Origin: Pirellulales bacterium
Lineage (GTDB): Bacteria > Planctomycetota > Planctomycetia > Pirellulales > JACPPG01
Length of the DNA: 64,000 nucleotides
Direction of reading: 5' to 3'
NCBI GenBank assembly: GCA_036499395.1
Contig: DASYDW010000031.1
Coordinates: 1 to 64,000 of the forward strand
Position numbers and translations under genes: made by a program. The notes under the pieces are model-generated. The model ran no database searches. It had not been told where the DNA came from and worked only from the letters and a program-made list of their open reading frames with translations. This document shows positions 33,091-42,520 of the stretch, piece after piece (positions within the stretch are counted from its first letter, which is position 1; each line of letters opens with the position of its first letter).

Positions 33091-34271
33091 GAGTAAACTA
33101 CGGTCGTAGCCGAAGTCATGGCGAGACCGTATGTCGAACACCGCACGTCGCCGCTGGTTTCAATTCAGCATTTTTGGGCTGCTTGTGTTGGTAACACTCG
33201 TGGCCACGTTTTGCGCGCTGGTTGTAATCCCCGCGCGCCGTAAGCACCATGCGGTGGAGCAAATTCAGGCGCTCGGAGGCTTCGTCCGGTACGACTTTGA
33301 GTGGAGTAGCACACCCTGGCCAGAGCTTCCCACTCCTCGTGGTCCCGCTTGGCTGCGCGCTATCGTCGGTGACGATTACTTTCAAACGGTCGTAGACGTT
33401 ACCGTTGAAAGTCACACCATACCCGCACAACATTTGCGGCCCTTTATTCAGGCGGTCATGCAGTTTCCGGAGCTTGACGGGCTTTGCCTGATTAGTGATT
33501 CGCTCAACGATGATGACGTCAAACAGCTAAGCAAAATGACGTCGCTGAAGTCATTGATCCTCGCATCCAATAGTTACCCGACCGATCCAAATACTGCGAT
33601 TACCGACGTCGGCGTGTCATATCTCGCCAACCTTACTCGCCTTGAGTATCTGACTGTAGAGGGCTCGTTCACCGATAATGCCCTGCTGAGTTTGTCTCAT
33701 CTGACAGAATTGAAGTTCCTTGAGCTTCGCGCGCCGGTCACTGACGCCGGCATGGTCCATTTGCACTCGCTTCGAAAGCTTGAAAAGATTATCTGCTCAA
33801 ACCGACGCGACGCAGATTGTCTGGATTCTAAGTATTTCGGCGACCATGACTCCGAAGAAATCCCGCTAACAGATATGTTCGATTACTTTGCGTCAGTCTT
33901 GGACATGGAATGCAGCGTCGACGTCGAAAAGATCGGTGGTGATCAGAGCGGGCTATCCGACGTGAAGATCACGCTGCACACGAAGAAGGGGACGCCGCCG
34001 CGAGATGTTATTGATCAGATGCTCAATCCGCTTGGTTTGGGATTTCGAATTCAAGAAAATCGTCTCATCATTACGACGCGTGCTGAAGGAGTGCGTGCCC
34101 ACGCTGGAATCGACGCCTTGCGAGAAAAGCTACCCAACTTGCAAGAAGTGGAAGTTACGTGGTAATTGGGTGCCCGCTGCGAGTAAAATACGGTCGTAGC
34201 CGCAGTCACCGTGATGCCGTATGTCGAACACCGCACGTCGCCGCTGGCTTCAATTCAGTATCACGGGGTTG
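33091..34271 (+). repeat. Tandem-duplicated promoter and N-terminus (two copies)
   Basis: Bases 33091-33181 and 34181-34271 are close copies. They share GAGTAAA(C/A)TACGGTCGTAG, the leader, the ATG 40 bases on and the first codons (MSNTARRRW). The duplication covers the untranslated leader as well as the membrane anchor of the two adjacent genes. Confidence 0.8.
33131..34165 (+). CDS. Membrane-anchored LRR protein with STN-like C-terminus
   Basis: This 344-aa protein has an N-terminal anchor (RRRWFQFSIFGLLVLVTLVA, residues 6-25, then a helix to 33). Leucine-rich repeats follow at about residues 105-220 (L-x-x-L-x-L pattern with A-I-T-D-V-G-V and V-T-D-A-G-M). A C-terminal region (about 240-315) resembles the STN domain of secretins and TonB receptors: LTDMFDYFAS..VKITLHTKKGTPPRDVIDQMLNPLGLGF..LIITTR. 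The downstream paralogue shares the anchor and the STN-like part. The role is unknown, with membrane-associated protein binding likely. Codon use is less GC-rich than the average here. Confidence 0.7.
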   Translation: MSNTARRRWFQFSIFGLLVLVTLVATFCALVVIPARRKHHAVEQIQALGGFVRYDFEWSSTPWPELPTPRGPAWLRAIVGDDYFQTVVDVTVESHTIPAQHLRPFIQAVMQFPELDGLCLISDSLNDDDVKQLSKMTSLKSLILASNSYPTDPNTAITDVGVSYLANLTRLEYLTVEGSFTDNALLSLSHLTELKFLELRAPVTDAGMVHLHSLRKLEKIICSNRRDADCLDSKYFGDHDSEEIPLTDMFDYFASVLDMECSVDVEKIGGDQSGLSDVKITLHTKKGTPPRDVIDQMLNPLGLGFRIQENRLIITTRAEGVRAHAGIDALREKLPNLQEVEVTW

Positions 34272-34664
34272 CTTGCGCTGATGAGCGTGACAGCGCTGTG
34301 CCTGACGTTGGTACATCGCGGCAAATTCGATCAACGCACGAACGTTCAATTTGCGCAGACGCCTATTTGGGACGTAATTGACTATCTCTCGAACAAGCAC
34401 AGTTTCGCCTGGCGCGCGGATGATCCTGAGCTTGCCGCAGCCGGCATCCTGTTTTATAGCCGCCCGACGGCCTTGACGATTACCGATCGGGTTACCGACG
34501 CGCCGCTCGGCGAAACACTGGATCGATTTCTCGCGCCGCTCGGTCTTGGCTACTTTGTCGAGAATGGCGAACTCGTCGTCTCGACGCGCGCGGCCGCTGA
34601 GCGTGCGCACTCCGGGCTGGGTGCCCTGCGACAACGCTTTGCCCGTCTCGAAGCGCGTCCTTGA
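34221..34664 (+). CDS. Short paralogue of the upstream LRR protein, LRRs missing
   Basis: This 147-aa protein has the same first nine residues (MSNTARRRW), the same anchor and an STN-like domain (residues 36-125, NVQFAQTPIWDVIDYLSN..ETLDRFLAPLGLGYFVENGELVVSTR) as the gene before it. It lacks the LRR region. The shared leader (34181-34220) indicates a tandem duplication followed by loss or gain of the LRR block. No function is recognised. The C-terminus ends in a short basic helix. Confidence 0.7.
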   Translation: MSNTARRRWLQFSITGLLALMSVTALCLTLVHRGKFDQRTNVQFAQTPIWDVIDYLSNKHSFAWRADDPELAAAGILFYSRPTALTITDRVTDAPLGETLDRFLAPLGLGYFVENGELVVSTRAAAERAHSGLGALRQRFARLEARP

Positions 34665-34831
34665 GGACAGTTTCTGCTGACCGGTACCACAAATCACCGG
34701 TTATCGAGGCCGGCTGGTTGCTTTCCGCAACCTATATTTTGCCAGGCGATCGAGCGTGCCGGTTTGCCGGGCAAGCGACGTCAGGTTTCGTGTCTACTAC
34801 CAGAATTTAAACGTCAACGGCGCGTCCCCTT

Positions 34832-35089
34832 ATGCCACAGATCTTCTCGAAACTGATGGGTGCCGCGGTGGGCATGGTCATGGGCGTGTTCCTCTCGTTC
34901 GTCATAACGATTGCCTTCGGCATTCTCATCGGCGTGGTGGCAACCTTCCTGTATCCGAACGATCCCAGCGCCGGCAGCGCCGCCGAGATCGCGATCCTGG
35001 CCTTCCCGCTCTTGGCCCTGATCGCCGGCATCATTTGCGGCGTCATCGGCTGGAATCGCGCCGGTCGCTTGATGAAGCACGGCGCATAA
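34832..35089 (+). CDS. Small two-helix membrane protein
   Basis: An 85-aa protein with two hydrophobic helices (about residues 10-40 and 50-72), rich in Gly/Ala/Val, and a short basic tail (GRLMKHGA). It resembles the many YtxH- or DUF-type small inner-membrane proteins but has no diagnostic motif. The coding frame is clean. It lies 265 bases upstream of the YpfJ-like peptidase start and may or may not be co-transcribed with it. Confidence 0.6.
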   Translation: MPQIFSKLMGAAVGMVMGVFLSFVITIAFGILIGVVATFLYPNDPSAGSAAEIAILAFPLLALIAGIICGVIGWNRAGRLMKHGA

Positions 35090-35353
35090 AACGCCGATTG
35101 CACGAAGGCCCAGTTCGAGCGGGCACTCTCCGGGTTGTTCGCCGGGGTTTCGCTACGCCCGCCGCTCGTCATCTCCAGAATTGTTGTCCGCGCTGCGCCG
35201 CATGGTTAATATGCCCACGGGTCGTGCGGATGCCGCGCTCCAAGCGAAATCGTGGTAGATTTCCGTTGCGGCGCGCGATCCGCCGAGGGGCGTTCGTCCC
35301 TTGCTACCGGCTCGATCACAATCACTTCCGGATTTTTCTTACGGGGTAACGTC

Positions 35354-36214
35354 ATGCGCTGGGAAGGTCGCGAGGAAAGTCAAAACGTCGACGATCGCCG
35401 CCGGATGGGCGGGCCGGCCGTGGCCATGGGGGGCGGCGGTCTGCTGGTGATTATCGTTTTGGCCCTCTTGTTCGGTGTTGATCCACAACAGTTGCTCAAC
35501 GCGCCCGGCGTGAACGTTGGCGCCCCTGGCGCGCCGGCCGAAGAAGGTCCCGCCGATCCCGAGGAAGAACGTCTCGCCAGCTTCAGCAAAGTCGTGTTTA
35601 ACGATACCGAGCTGGTCTGGTCGGACATATTTTCGAAGATGGGCCGCCGCTACCAATCGCCGACGCTGGTCCTCTTCAGCGGTCGCGTCGAATCGGCGTG
35701 CGGGCTGGCCAGCGCCGCGGTCGGTCCGTTTTATTGCGGCGGTGACAGCAATGTCTACATCGACCTGGCCTTCTATCGCGATATGGAGCGCAAGCTGCAC
35801 GCTCCCGGCGAATTCGCCCGAGCTTACGTCTTGGCACACGAAGTAGGGCATTACGTGCAGCGGCTGTTGGGCTTTGCCGACATGGCACAGCAGCAGCGCG
35901 GCTTCGGCCGCGGCGACAAGAATCAGGCCTCGGTGCGGCTGGAGCTGCAGGCTGATTTCCTGGCTGGCGTGTGGGCCCATCACGCGCAGGAGAAATTCGA
36001 TTACCTCGATCCGGGCGACGTCGAATCGGCCCTGAATGCGGCCAACCAGATCGGCGACGATCGTTTGCAGAAGCAAGCCCAGGGCTACGTCGTGCCGGAC
36101 GCGTTCACGCATGGCACGTCGGAGCAGCGCAAACGCTGGTTCAGCCGGGGATTCAAAAACGGGGACGTCCGCGAAGCCACGCTGCTGTTTGAAACCGAAT
36201 ACGATCAGCTATAG
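35354..36214 (+). CDS. YpfJ/KPN_02809-type neutral zinc metallopeptidase
   Basis: From ATG 35354 this is 286 aa, the usual size for the family. It has the characteristic MRWEGREESQNVDDRR start, a single membrane helix (residues 24-41), and the zinc site H162-E163-x-x-H166 (HEVGH) with the ASVRLELQADFLAGVWAH block, which supplies a third ligand. Family members have VESACG and FYCGGDSNVYID segments, both present. It is predicted to be membrane-anchored with the catalytic domain outside the cytoplasm; the physiological substrate is not known. The frame runs upstream to 35252 but without a ribosome site. Confidence 0.92.
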   Translation: MRWEGREESQNVDDRRRMGGPAVAMGGGGLLVIIVLALLFGVDPQQLLNAPGVNVGAPGAPAEEGPADPEEERLASFSKVVFNDTELVWSDIFSKMGRRYQSPTLVLFSGRVESACGLASAAVGPFYCGGDSNVYIDLAFYRDMERKLHAPGEFARAYVLAHEVGHYVQRLLGFADMAQQQRGFGRGDKNQASVRLELQADFLAGVWAHHAQEKFDYLDPGDVESALNAANQIGDDRLQKQAQGYVVPDAFTHGTSEQRKRWFSRGFKNGDVREATLLFETEYDQL

Positions 36215-36319
36215 CGACCGGTGCTGGCTGGGACGCAATCGGCGCGCGAGGCGTGTAAGATAAGCCCCAACGGCCGCGAAACTTCGCACCATCAAACGTC
36301 CCTGCGCACGAGGCATGAC

Positions 36320-37873
36320 ATGTATAAGTCGACGCGTCGAGAGTTCCTGGGAACCACGGCCGCGGCGCTGGCCGCTTCGGGCGTGCCAGGAATGGCGAGC
36401 GCTCGCACGGCAACCAACTCCGCAGCGACGCTCGACGAATTCGCCGCGCTCGATGCGTTGGCACAAGCCGAACTGGTACGCAATAAGCAGGTCACGCCGC
36501 TCGAACTGGTGAACGCCGCGATCGCGCGCGTTGAGAAGCTCGATCCGCAGTTGAATAGCGTCGTGACGACGGCGTTCGAGCAGGCGCGCCAGCGAGCGGC
36601 CGAGCCCTTGGGGGATGGGCCCTTTGCCGGCGTGCCGTTTCTAGTAAAGGATCTCGAACCGCTCAAAGGGGTCCGCCTGAGTTATGGTTCGAAATTCTTC
36701 AAAGGCAATATCTCGCCAACCACATCCGAAGTCGTGCGCCGTATGGAGCAGTCGGGCTTGATTGTGATCGGCAAGTCGAGCACGCCCGAGTTTGGCCTGG
36801 TCCCCACGACCGAGCCGCGCGCCTACGGTGCAACGAAGAATCCTTGGGATGTGACGCGTTCGTCGGGCGGGTCGAGCGGGGGCTCGGCCGCCGCCGTGGC
36901 GGCGGGGTTGGTGCCGCTGGCCTCGGCGAGCGATGGCGGTGGATCGATCCGCATCCCGGCGAGTTGCTGTGGACTGTTCGGGTTGAAAACCAATCGCGGC
37001 CGCAATCCCGAGGCGCCCGGCGTGCATGAAGATGGCCTATCCGTGGTGCATTGCGTCAGCCGCTCGGTGCGCGACAGCGCTGCGCTATTGGATGCCACGC
37101 GCGGTCCAACGCCGGGAGAGCGCTGGCTCGCTCCCGCGCCAACTCGGCCGTTTGCGCAAGAGGTCGGCGCGCCTCCGGGCAAATTGCGGATCGCCTTCCG
37201 GCTGACTGACTTTGCCGGCAGGAAAGTTCATCCCGACTGTGCTGCGGCCATCGAATCCACAGCCAAGCTCCTGGCCGACCTCGGGCATAACGTCGACGAG
37301 GCGGCGCCGAAGTTCGACGAAAAGGCGTTCGCCGACGCGTTCCTGGTTTTATGGGCGGCCGTGGCGGGCCGGGTATTGAAGAGTGTCAAGAAATTCCTGG
37401 GCAATAAGATTCCGCCCGACAGTTTCGAACCATGGACGATGAAGCTGGTCGAGATCGATAGTAACAACACGCCGTCGGACGTCAGCGTGGCCTGGAGTGG
37501 ACCGCTGCAATCGGCGAACAACTCGATGCTGCAGTTCATGACGAAATACGACCTGCTGCTGACGCCTGTTCTCGCGCGGCCGCCTGTCAAGCTGGGCGAA
37601 CTGGACCAGTCGCAATCGGCCGAAGAAATCATCGCCTGGCTGCAAGGGTACTGCCCGTTCACGCCGCTGGCGAATGCAACGGGGCAGCCGGCCATGTCGG
37701 TACCGCTTTATTGGAACGACGCCGGTCTGCCGATCGGCAGCCACTTCATGGCGCGCCACGGTGACGAAGCAACGCTGCTGCGATTGGCATCGCAGCTAGA
37801 ACAAGCCCGTCCCTGGGCAAAACGATGGCCGACAGTCAGCGCCGTCGGTGGTTCAGCGCCTGCGGAATCGTAA
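36320..37873 (+). CDS. Tat-exported amidase (amidase-signature family)
   Basis: From ATG 36320 this is 517 aa. A twin-arginine-like leader ([18 protein letters not shown]) implies export. The amidase-signature triad is present with the spacing seen in fatty-acid amide hydrolase: K110, cis-Ser S185 in SSGGSSGGS, and nucleophile S209 in [10 protein letters not shown] (75 and 24 residues apart). The family hydrolyses amides, or aminoacyl esters in GatA. Export and the lack of gatB/gatC context argue against GatA, and the substrate is unknown. The frame extends to 36221 with no start signal. Confidence 0.9.
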   Translation: MYKSTRREFLGTTAAALAASGVPGMASARTATNSAATLDEFAALDALAQAELVRNKQVTPLELVNAAIARVEKLDPQLNSVVTTAFEQARQRAAEPLGDGPFAGVPFLVKDLEPLKGVRLSYGSKFFKGNISPTTSEVVRRMEQSGLIVIGKSSTPEFGLVPTTEPRAYGATKNPWDVTRSSGGSSGGSAAAVAAGLVPLASASDGGGSIRIPASCCGLFGLKTNRGRNPEAPGVHEDGLSVVHCVSRSVRDSAALLDATRGPTPGERWLAPAPTRPFAQEVGAPPGKLRIAFRLTDFAGRKVHPDCAAAIESTAKLLADLGHNVDEAAPKFDEKAFADAFLVLWAAVAGRVLKSVKKFLGNKIPPDSFEPWTMKLVEIDSNNTPSDVSVAWSGPLQSANNSMLQFMTKYDLLLTPVLARPPVKLGELDQSQSAEEIIAWLQGYCPFTPLANATGQPAMSVPLYWNDAGLPIGSHFMARHGDEATLLRLASQLEQARPWAKRWPTVSAVGGSAPAES

Positions 37874-37889
37874 ACTCACCAGCAGACAG

Positions 37890-37966
37890 TCCGCAGATTT
37901 CACAGATGAGAAGCCACGACCGACACCCGTTTTGTTAAAATCTGTGTCATCTGCGAAATCTGCGGA
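37890..37966. repeat. Inverted repeat between amidase and ATPase genes
   Basis: TCCGCAGATTTCACAGATGA (37890-37909) is the inverse of TCATCTGCGAAATCTGCGGA (37947-37966) with one mismatch in 20, around a 37-base spacer. It may act as a transcription end signal or be a REP element. It lies 17 bases after the amidase stop. Confidence 0.7.
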
Positions 37967-38036
37967 TCATCACTTCTTCTCTGCATTTCGTTAAGTCGAC
38001 CAAACCCGCGGTTCCGTATGGCACGCAGGATGCGCG

Positions 38037-40553
38037 ATGGACATTAAACCTGATTCGTTCGAAAAGCTTGGCGTCTTCTATTTGGGGCGCGAGTATGACC
38101 TCGATCGCGGTCAGCCGCGCGACAAGCTGTTGTTGTACGACTCGAAGGACCTGCTGACCCATGCCGTGTGCGTCGGCATGACCGGCAGCGGTAAGACTGG
38201 TCTGTGCCTGACGCTGCTGGAAGAGGCGGCCATCGACGGCATTCCGGCCATCGTCATCGATCCCAAGGGGGACCTGACGAATCTGCTGCTGACATTCCCA
38301 CAACTTCGTCCCGAAGATTTTCAGCCCTGGGTTCACGAGGACGATGCGCGACGGCAAAACGTCTCGACCGAGGAATTCGCCAAGCAGCAGGCTGAGCTGT
38401 GGAAAAAGGGGCTTGCCGAATGGGGGCAGGACGGCGATCGCATCGCGCGGCTGCGCGCGGCCGCGGATTTCGCCATCTACACTCCCGGTTCGAGTGCCGG
38501 GCGGCGCGTCTCGGTGTTGCAGGCCTTTGCCGCGCCGGCACAATCGATTCGCGATGACGCCGATCTGCTTCGCGAGCGCGTGAATGCCACGGTAACCGGC
38601 CTACTGACGCTCGTCGGTTTGACGGTCGATCCACTAACCGGCCGCGAGCACATCTTGCTGGCCACGATTCTGGAAACGGCCTGGCGCGCTGGGCGAAATC
38701 TTGACCTGTCGGCACTAATCGAACAAACGCAAAAACCGCCGGTGACGAAGATCGGCGTCGTCGATCTGGAATCGTTTTTCCCGGCCAAGGAACGATTCGC
38801 CCTGGCGATGAAGTTGAACAACCTGCTTTCGGCTCCCGGCTTTGCCGCTTGGCTCGAAGGAGAGCCGCTGGATGTGGGGGCCCTCCTGCACTCGTCGACT
38901 GGCAAGCCAAGGGTCTCGATCTTTTCGATCGCGCACCTCGATGATTCGCAGCGGATGTTCTTCGTCGCGCTGTTGCTGAACGAAATGCTCTCCTGGATGC
39001 GCACGCAATCCGGCGCCACCAGCCTGCGGGCGATGCTGTTCATGGACGAAATCTTCGGCTACTTCCCGCCGGTCGCCAACCCGCCGACCAAGCTGCCCCT
39101 GTTGACGTTGCTCAAGCAGGCTCGCGCGTTCGGACTGGGAATCGTGTTGGCGACACAAAACCCCGTCGACCTCGACTACAAAGGTCTGGCCAACGCCGGC
39201 ACCTGGTTCCTAGGCCGACTGCAAACCGAGCGCGACAAAGCCCGGGTGATCGAAGGGCTGCAAGGGGCCGCGGCCAGCGCCGGCGCGCAGTTTGACAAGC
39301 AGGCGATCATGCAGATGCTTTCCGGCTTGAAGAATCGCATTTTCCTGATGAACAACGTACACGAAGATGCGCCGGTCGTGTTTCAAGCGCGCTGGGCCAT
39401 GTCTTATCTGTGCGGTCCGCTGGCCCGTGATCAGATCAAAAGGCTTTGCGACGAACAGCAGCCGGCGGCATCGGCTGGTGGCTCGAATAACGTCCATGCG
39501 GCATCGGGTGCCGCTGCTGGCTCGTCCAGCAGTGCGAGTGTGAATTCTGCTTCCACGGCCACTTCAACGAGCAGCGCTACCGATGTAGGCGACCTCTCAT
39601 TGCAGCCGCCACTGGTGCCGCCGCAGATTCCGCAATTCTTTGTTCCGCTGCGCGGTACATCGCCCGCCGGAGCGAAGCTGGTCTATCAGCCAGCGGTCTT
39701 GGGTCTGGCGACAGTGCATTACACCGACAAGAAGTTGGCCATCGACGCGCAGCGTCCCATTTGCTGGCTGGCCAATTTTCACGCCACGACCGGCGCCATC
39801 GATTGGACGACCGCCGCGCCGGCGCAACTCACCGACGACGATCTGGAAAAGCAACCGGCCGGACAATCCTTGTTCGCGTCGCTGCCGGCCGAGGGATCGA
39901 ACGCCAAAGCCGTGACAGGGTGGCAAAAGGCGTTCGCCGACGCGGTCTATCGGCTGGCCAAACTCGACCTGATGAAAAGTGCCGCGCTCGACGAGGTCTC
40001 GAAGCCTGAAGAGTCGGAGCGAGATTTTCGCATTCGCCTACAGCAGGCAGCCCGCGAACAGCGCGACGCGTTACTCGCCAAGCTACGGGAGAAATACGCA
40101 CCCAAGCAGGCGCAGCTTGAAGATCGCATTCGCAAAGCCGAGCAAAAAGTCTCTCGCGAAAAGAGCGAGGCTCGCGCCGAAGGGTGGCAGACCGTGATCT
40201 CGTTCGGCGCCACGTTGCTCGATATGGTGCTCGGCCGGAAGCGATTGAGCGCCACGACAGTACGCAAGGCGCAGACTGCCGCGCGCGGCGTGGGAAGATC
40301 AATGAAGCAATCGGCCGACGTGACCGAAGCCGAGGAATCGGTCGAATCATTGCAGGCCCAGCAAGCGCAGCTCGAACAGGAAGTGCAGGCCGAGACCGCT
40401 GCGGCGCAAACTAAGCTCGACCCGCTCACCGAGACGTTCGAAGTTGTCTCGCTGCGGCCCAAAAAGGTCGACATCGCGGTCCGCCTGACGGCCCTCGCCT
40501 GGCTACCCCAGTGGCAAGACGCCTCGGGCACGAACAAGCCGGGCTGGCAGTGA
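38037..40553 (+). CDS. HerA/DUF853-like P-loop ATPase with coiled-coil tail
   Basis: This 838-aa protein has a RecA/HerA-type ATPase in its first half: Walker A GMTGSGKTGL at about residue 47, IVIDPKGD, Walker B-like MLFMDEIFGYFPP and ATQNPVDLD. A low-complexity Ala/Ser linker follows (about 475-520). The C-terminal part (660-790) is a charged coiled coil. Related proteins are annotated as DNA-translocating or bacteriocin-conjugation-type ATPases, and some function in anti-phage or secretion contexts. No NurA, nuclease or secretion partner is adjacent, so the substrate remains open. ATG 38037 follows GCAGGA. Confidence 0.8.
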   Translation: MDIKPDSFEKLGVFYLGREYDLDRGQPRDKLLLYDSKDLLTHAVCVGMTGSGKTGLCLTLLEEAAIDGIPAIVIDPKGDLTNLLLTFPQLRPEDFQPWVHEDDARRQNVSTEEFAKQQAELWKKGLAEWGQDGDRIARLRAAADFAIYTPGSSAGRRVSVLQAFAAPAQSIRDDADLLRERVNATVTGLLTLVGLTVDPLTGREHILLATILETAWRAGRNLDLSALIEQTQKPPVTKIGVVDLESFFPAKERFALAMKLNNLLSAPGFAAWLEGEPLDVGALLHSSTGKPRVSIFSIAHLDDSQRMFFVALLLNEMLSWMRTQSGATSLRAMLFMDEIFGYFPPVANPPTKLPLLTLLKQARAFGLGIVLATQNPVDLDYKGLANAGTWFLGRLQTERDKARVIEGLQGAAASAGAQFDKQAIMQMLSGLKNRIFLMNNVHEDAPVVFQARWAMSYLCGPLARDQIKRLCDEQQPAASAGGSNNVHAASGAAAGSSSSASVNSASTATSTSSATDVGDLSLQPPLVPPQIPQFFVPLRGTSPAGAKLVYQPAVLGLATVHYTDKKLAIDAQRPICWLANFHATTGAIDWTTAAPAQLTDDDLEKQPAGQSLFASLPAEGSNAKAVTGWQKAFADAVYRLAKLDLMKSAALDEVSKPEESERDFRIRLQQAAREQRDALLAKLREKYAPKQAQLEDRIRKAEQKVSREKSEARAEGWQTVISFGATLLDMVLGRKRLSATTVRKAQTAARGVGRSMKQSADVTEAEESVESLQAQQAQLEQEVQAETAAAQTKLDPLTETFEVVSLRPKKVDIAVRLTALAWLPQWQDASGTNKPGWQ

Positions 40554-40584
40554 TTACTTCGACAACGTACGGCGAATAAAGCAT

Positions 40585-40606
40585 CACCAGCCCGCAGCGC
40601 CAGCAA
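40585..40606 (+). repeat. CACCAGCCCG repeat, copy 1
   Basis: CACCAGCCCGCAGCGCCAGC lies 31 bases after the ATPase stop. Related copies are at 49743-49772, 54574-54598 and inverted at 63684-63703. This is the short CAC(C/T)AGCCCG-x-x-GCG-x-AGCGAGGG motif often seen between planctomycete genes. Confidence 0.6.
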
Positions 40607-40626
40607 TGGTTCATCGTAGTGAGCGT

Positions 40627-41826
40627 CTACTGCGGGCTCTGCAGAAACGCTGCGATGCGATCGAAGCCGATTTCCAGATTCTCCACGCTTGTGGCAAATG
40701 ACAGCCGGGCATAGCCCTCGGCCCCGAAGGCCGAGCCCATCACGCTGGCCACGTTCTGCTGCGACAACAGTTCCAGGCACCACTGCGCCGAGTTATCGAC
40801 CTGCACCCCGTTGTACTTACGCCCCAGGTGCGCTTTCACATTGATGAAGGCATAGAACGCGCCGCTCATCCGCGTGCCCGTGATCTGCGGCAATTGCGTG
40901 ATGCGCTGCTTGACGAATTCGCGTCGCTTGGCGAACTGTTCCAGCATCTCGCTCACGCATTGCTGTGGGCCGGATAGCGCAGCGAGCGCCGCATACTGAC
41001 TTACGCTGGATGGATTCGACGTTTCCTGGCTTTGCAGATTGTCCATCGCTTTGGCCAGCTTCTTCGGCGACAGCGTCCAGCCAATGCGCCAACCGGTCAT
41101 GGCGTACGACTTGCTCACGCCGTTCACGAGCACCGTCCGCTCGGCCAGGCCGGGACGTACCGTGGCAAAGCTGGCGAAGCGGTTGCCGCCGTAAACCAGG
41201 TGCTCGTAGATCTCGTCCGAAATGACACCCAGATCCTTTTGGACAACGATATCGGCCAGCGTCCCAAGCTCTTCGGGCGTGTACATGCTGCCCGTCGGAT
41301 TCGATGGCGAGCACAGCAGCAGAAGCTTCGTCCGCGGTGTGATGGCGCGTTGCAACTGCGCCGGCGCCAGTTTGAAATCGCTGGCTTCGGTGGTTTCCAC
41401 GATCACCGGCACGCCGCCCGTCAGCTTCACCTGCTCGGCATAGCTGACCCAGTACGGCGCGGGAATGATGACCTCGTCGCCAGGATTCAAAAGCGTGGTG
41501 AAGGCATTGTGCAGCGAGTGCTTCGCGCCGCAGGAGATCACGACCTGATCGGGCGCGTATTCCAGCCCATGCCGCTCCTTATAACTTTTGGCGACGGCGG
41601 CCTTGAGTTCGGCGATGCCGCCGGCGGCGGTGTAGTGCGTGTGGCCGGCCTTCATGGCGGCCACGGCGGCGGCACAAATGTGCTCGGGCGTGGTGAAGTC
41701 CGGTTCCCCCAGGGTGAAGTCGTAGACCGTCTTGCCGGTCGACTTCAGCTCGCGCGCTTTGGCCGCCATGGCGATCGTGGCCGATGGCTCCAGCGCGTCG
41801 ACGATTCGTGAAATGGTCAAAGCCAT
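40627..41826 (-). CDS. aspC: Aspartate aminotransferase (class I, type Ib)
   Basis: This 399-aa PLP enzyme transfers the amino group between aspartate and 2-oxoglutarate; type Ib enzymes also accept prephenate. It is cytoplasmic. PLP contacts include SPSNPTGSMY, the YxxLVY region and the Schiff-base lysine in SKSYAMTGWRIGW. The start at 41826 (MALTISRIVDALEPS) follows AGGAAA on the minus strand; the longer frame from 41904 has no such signal. It is a stand-alone gene converging with the ATPase across 73 bases. Confidence 0.9.
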   Translation of the reverse strand: MALTISRIVDALEPSATIAMAAKARELKSTGKTVYDFTLGEPDFTTPEHICAAAVAAMKAGHTHYTAAGGIAELKAAVAKSYKERHGLEYAPDQVVISCGAKHSLHNAFTTLLNPGDEVIIPAPYWVSYAEQVKLTGGVPVIVETTEASDFKLAPAQLQRAITPRTKLLLLCSPSNPTGSMYTPEELGTLADIVVQKDLGVISDEIYEHLVYGGNRFASFATVRPGLAERTVLVNGVSKSYAMTGWRIGWTLSPKKLAKAMDNLQSQETSNPSSVSQYAALAALSGPQQCVSEMLEQFAKRREFVKQRITQLPQITGTRMSGAFYAFINVKAHLGRKYNGVQVDNSAQWCLELLSQQNVASVMGSAFGAEGYARLSFATSVENLEIGFDRIAAFLQSPQ

Positions 41827-42366
41827 GACAAGTTTCCTGTGGGCGCCTGCGCTCGCCGCGACGCAGTTATTCGTGGGACGCACGCCAGGGGCGAGATTCA
41901 TCAATCAGCGCGCGAGAAAGACCCCTTCCGGGTCCGACAATCATAGTGTTTGGCGGGTTCACTTCCAAGCAGCGCAGAGTCGGTGGCCGCGCGCAGGTGG
42001 CCGGCGCAAGAGGGCAGCGGTGACACATTCGTGACAGGCACTTTGCGTGACGGAAACGGGACGATTCTGTTGTCGTTGATCGGTAAAGCCAGCGCGCAAT
42101 TGTTGGCCCGCGGCGCGATTCTGGCGAACTCGCCTTGACGTGAAGTGCGAAAAGCTGCTTCAATGCCCACGCCGGTCGGGGGGTTTGAGCACCGGCATGG
42201 GGCGTTTGATCGATCTCGATCGAGATGCCACGGGCAAAAGACATCGTGCGGAATCGTCCTCGGTGCCGCACGTTCGACATGAAAATCTGCGACTTCCCTC
42301 TGCGGGCACCCGAGGGATGATTTCGCGTTTCTGAAACGGGTGCCCTATTTTGAAGGAGCCAAGGAT
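41827..42366. promoter_or_regulatory. Intergenic region with promoter-like elements and a hairpin leader
   Basis: TTGACG (42135-42140), 18 bases and TTCAAT (42159-42164) resemble a sigma70 promoter for the 36-aa gene. Downstream, GGGCACCCG (42304-42312) pairs perfectly with CGGGTGCCC (42337-42345) and is followed by TATTTT: a hairpin in the leader that could terminate or attenuate transcription just before the ribosome site (GAAGGAG at 42352). No gene is supported in the rest. Confidence 0.5.
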
Positions 42367-42477
42367 ATGGCAGCCAAAATGACGAAGAAGAAGATCGTCA
42401 AGACCCCGAAGGCCACGCGTTCGCCGAAGAAGACCGCCAAGAAGACGGCGAAGGTCGCCAAGAAGACCAGCAAGTAA
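42367..42477 (+). CDS. 36-residue lysine-rich histone-tail-like protein
   Basis: This gene was too short for standard ORF listing. A good ribosome site (GAAGGAG) precedes ATG 42367. The product, starting MAAKMTKKKIVKTPKATRSP and ending in A-K-K-T-S-K, has 16 lysines in 36 residues and only Ala, Thr, Pro, Ser and Val besides, with K-T-A-K-K repeats like histone H1 tails and bacterial HC2/KTKKA-type nucleoid proteins. It is framed by a leader hairpin and a strong terminator, which supports a real gene. A DNA- or RNA-binding role is inferred from composition only. Confidence 0.65.
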   Translation: MAAKMTKKKIVKTPKATRSPKKTAKKTAKVAKKTSK

Positions 42478-42520
42478 GCTCGGTCCGGGGCGCTTCAAGC
42501 GCGAGGGAACAACGAGAAAG

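Noticed and set aside
36320-37873. GatA subunit of Asp/Glu-tRNA amidotransferase
   Set aside because: The protein has a twin-arginine-type export leader and no gatB/gatC context, although it shares the amidase triad.
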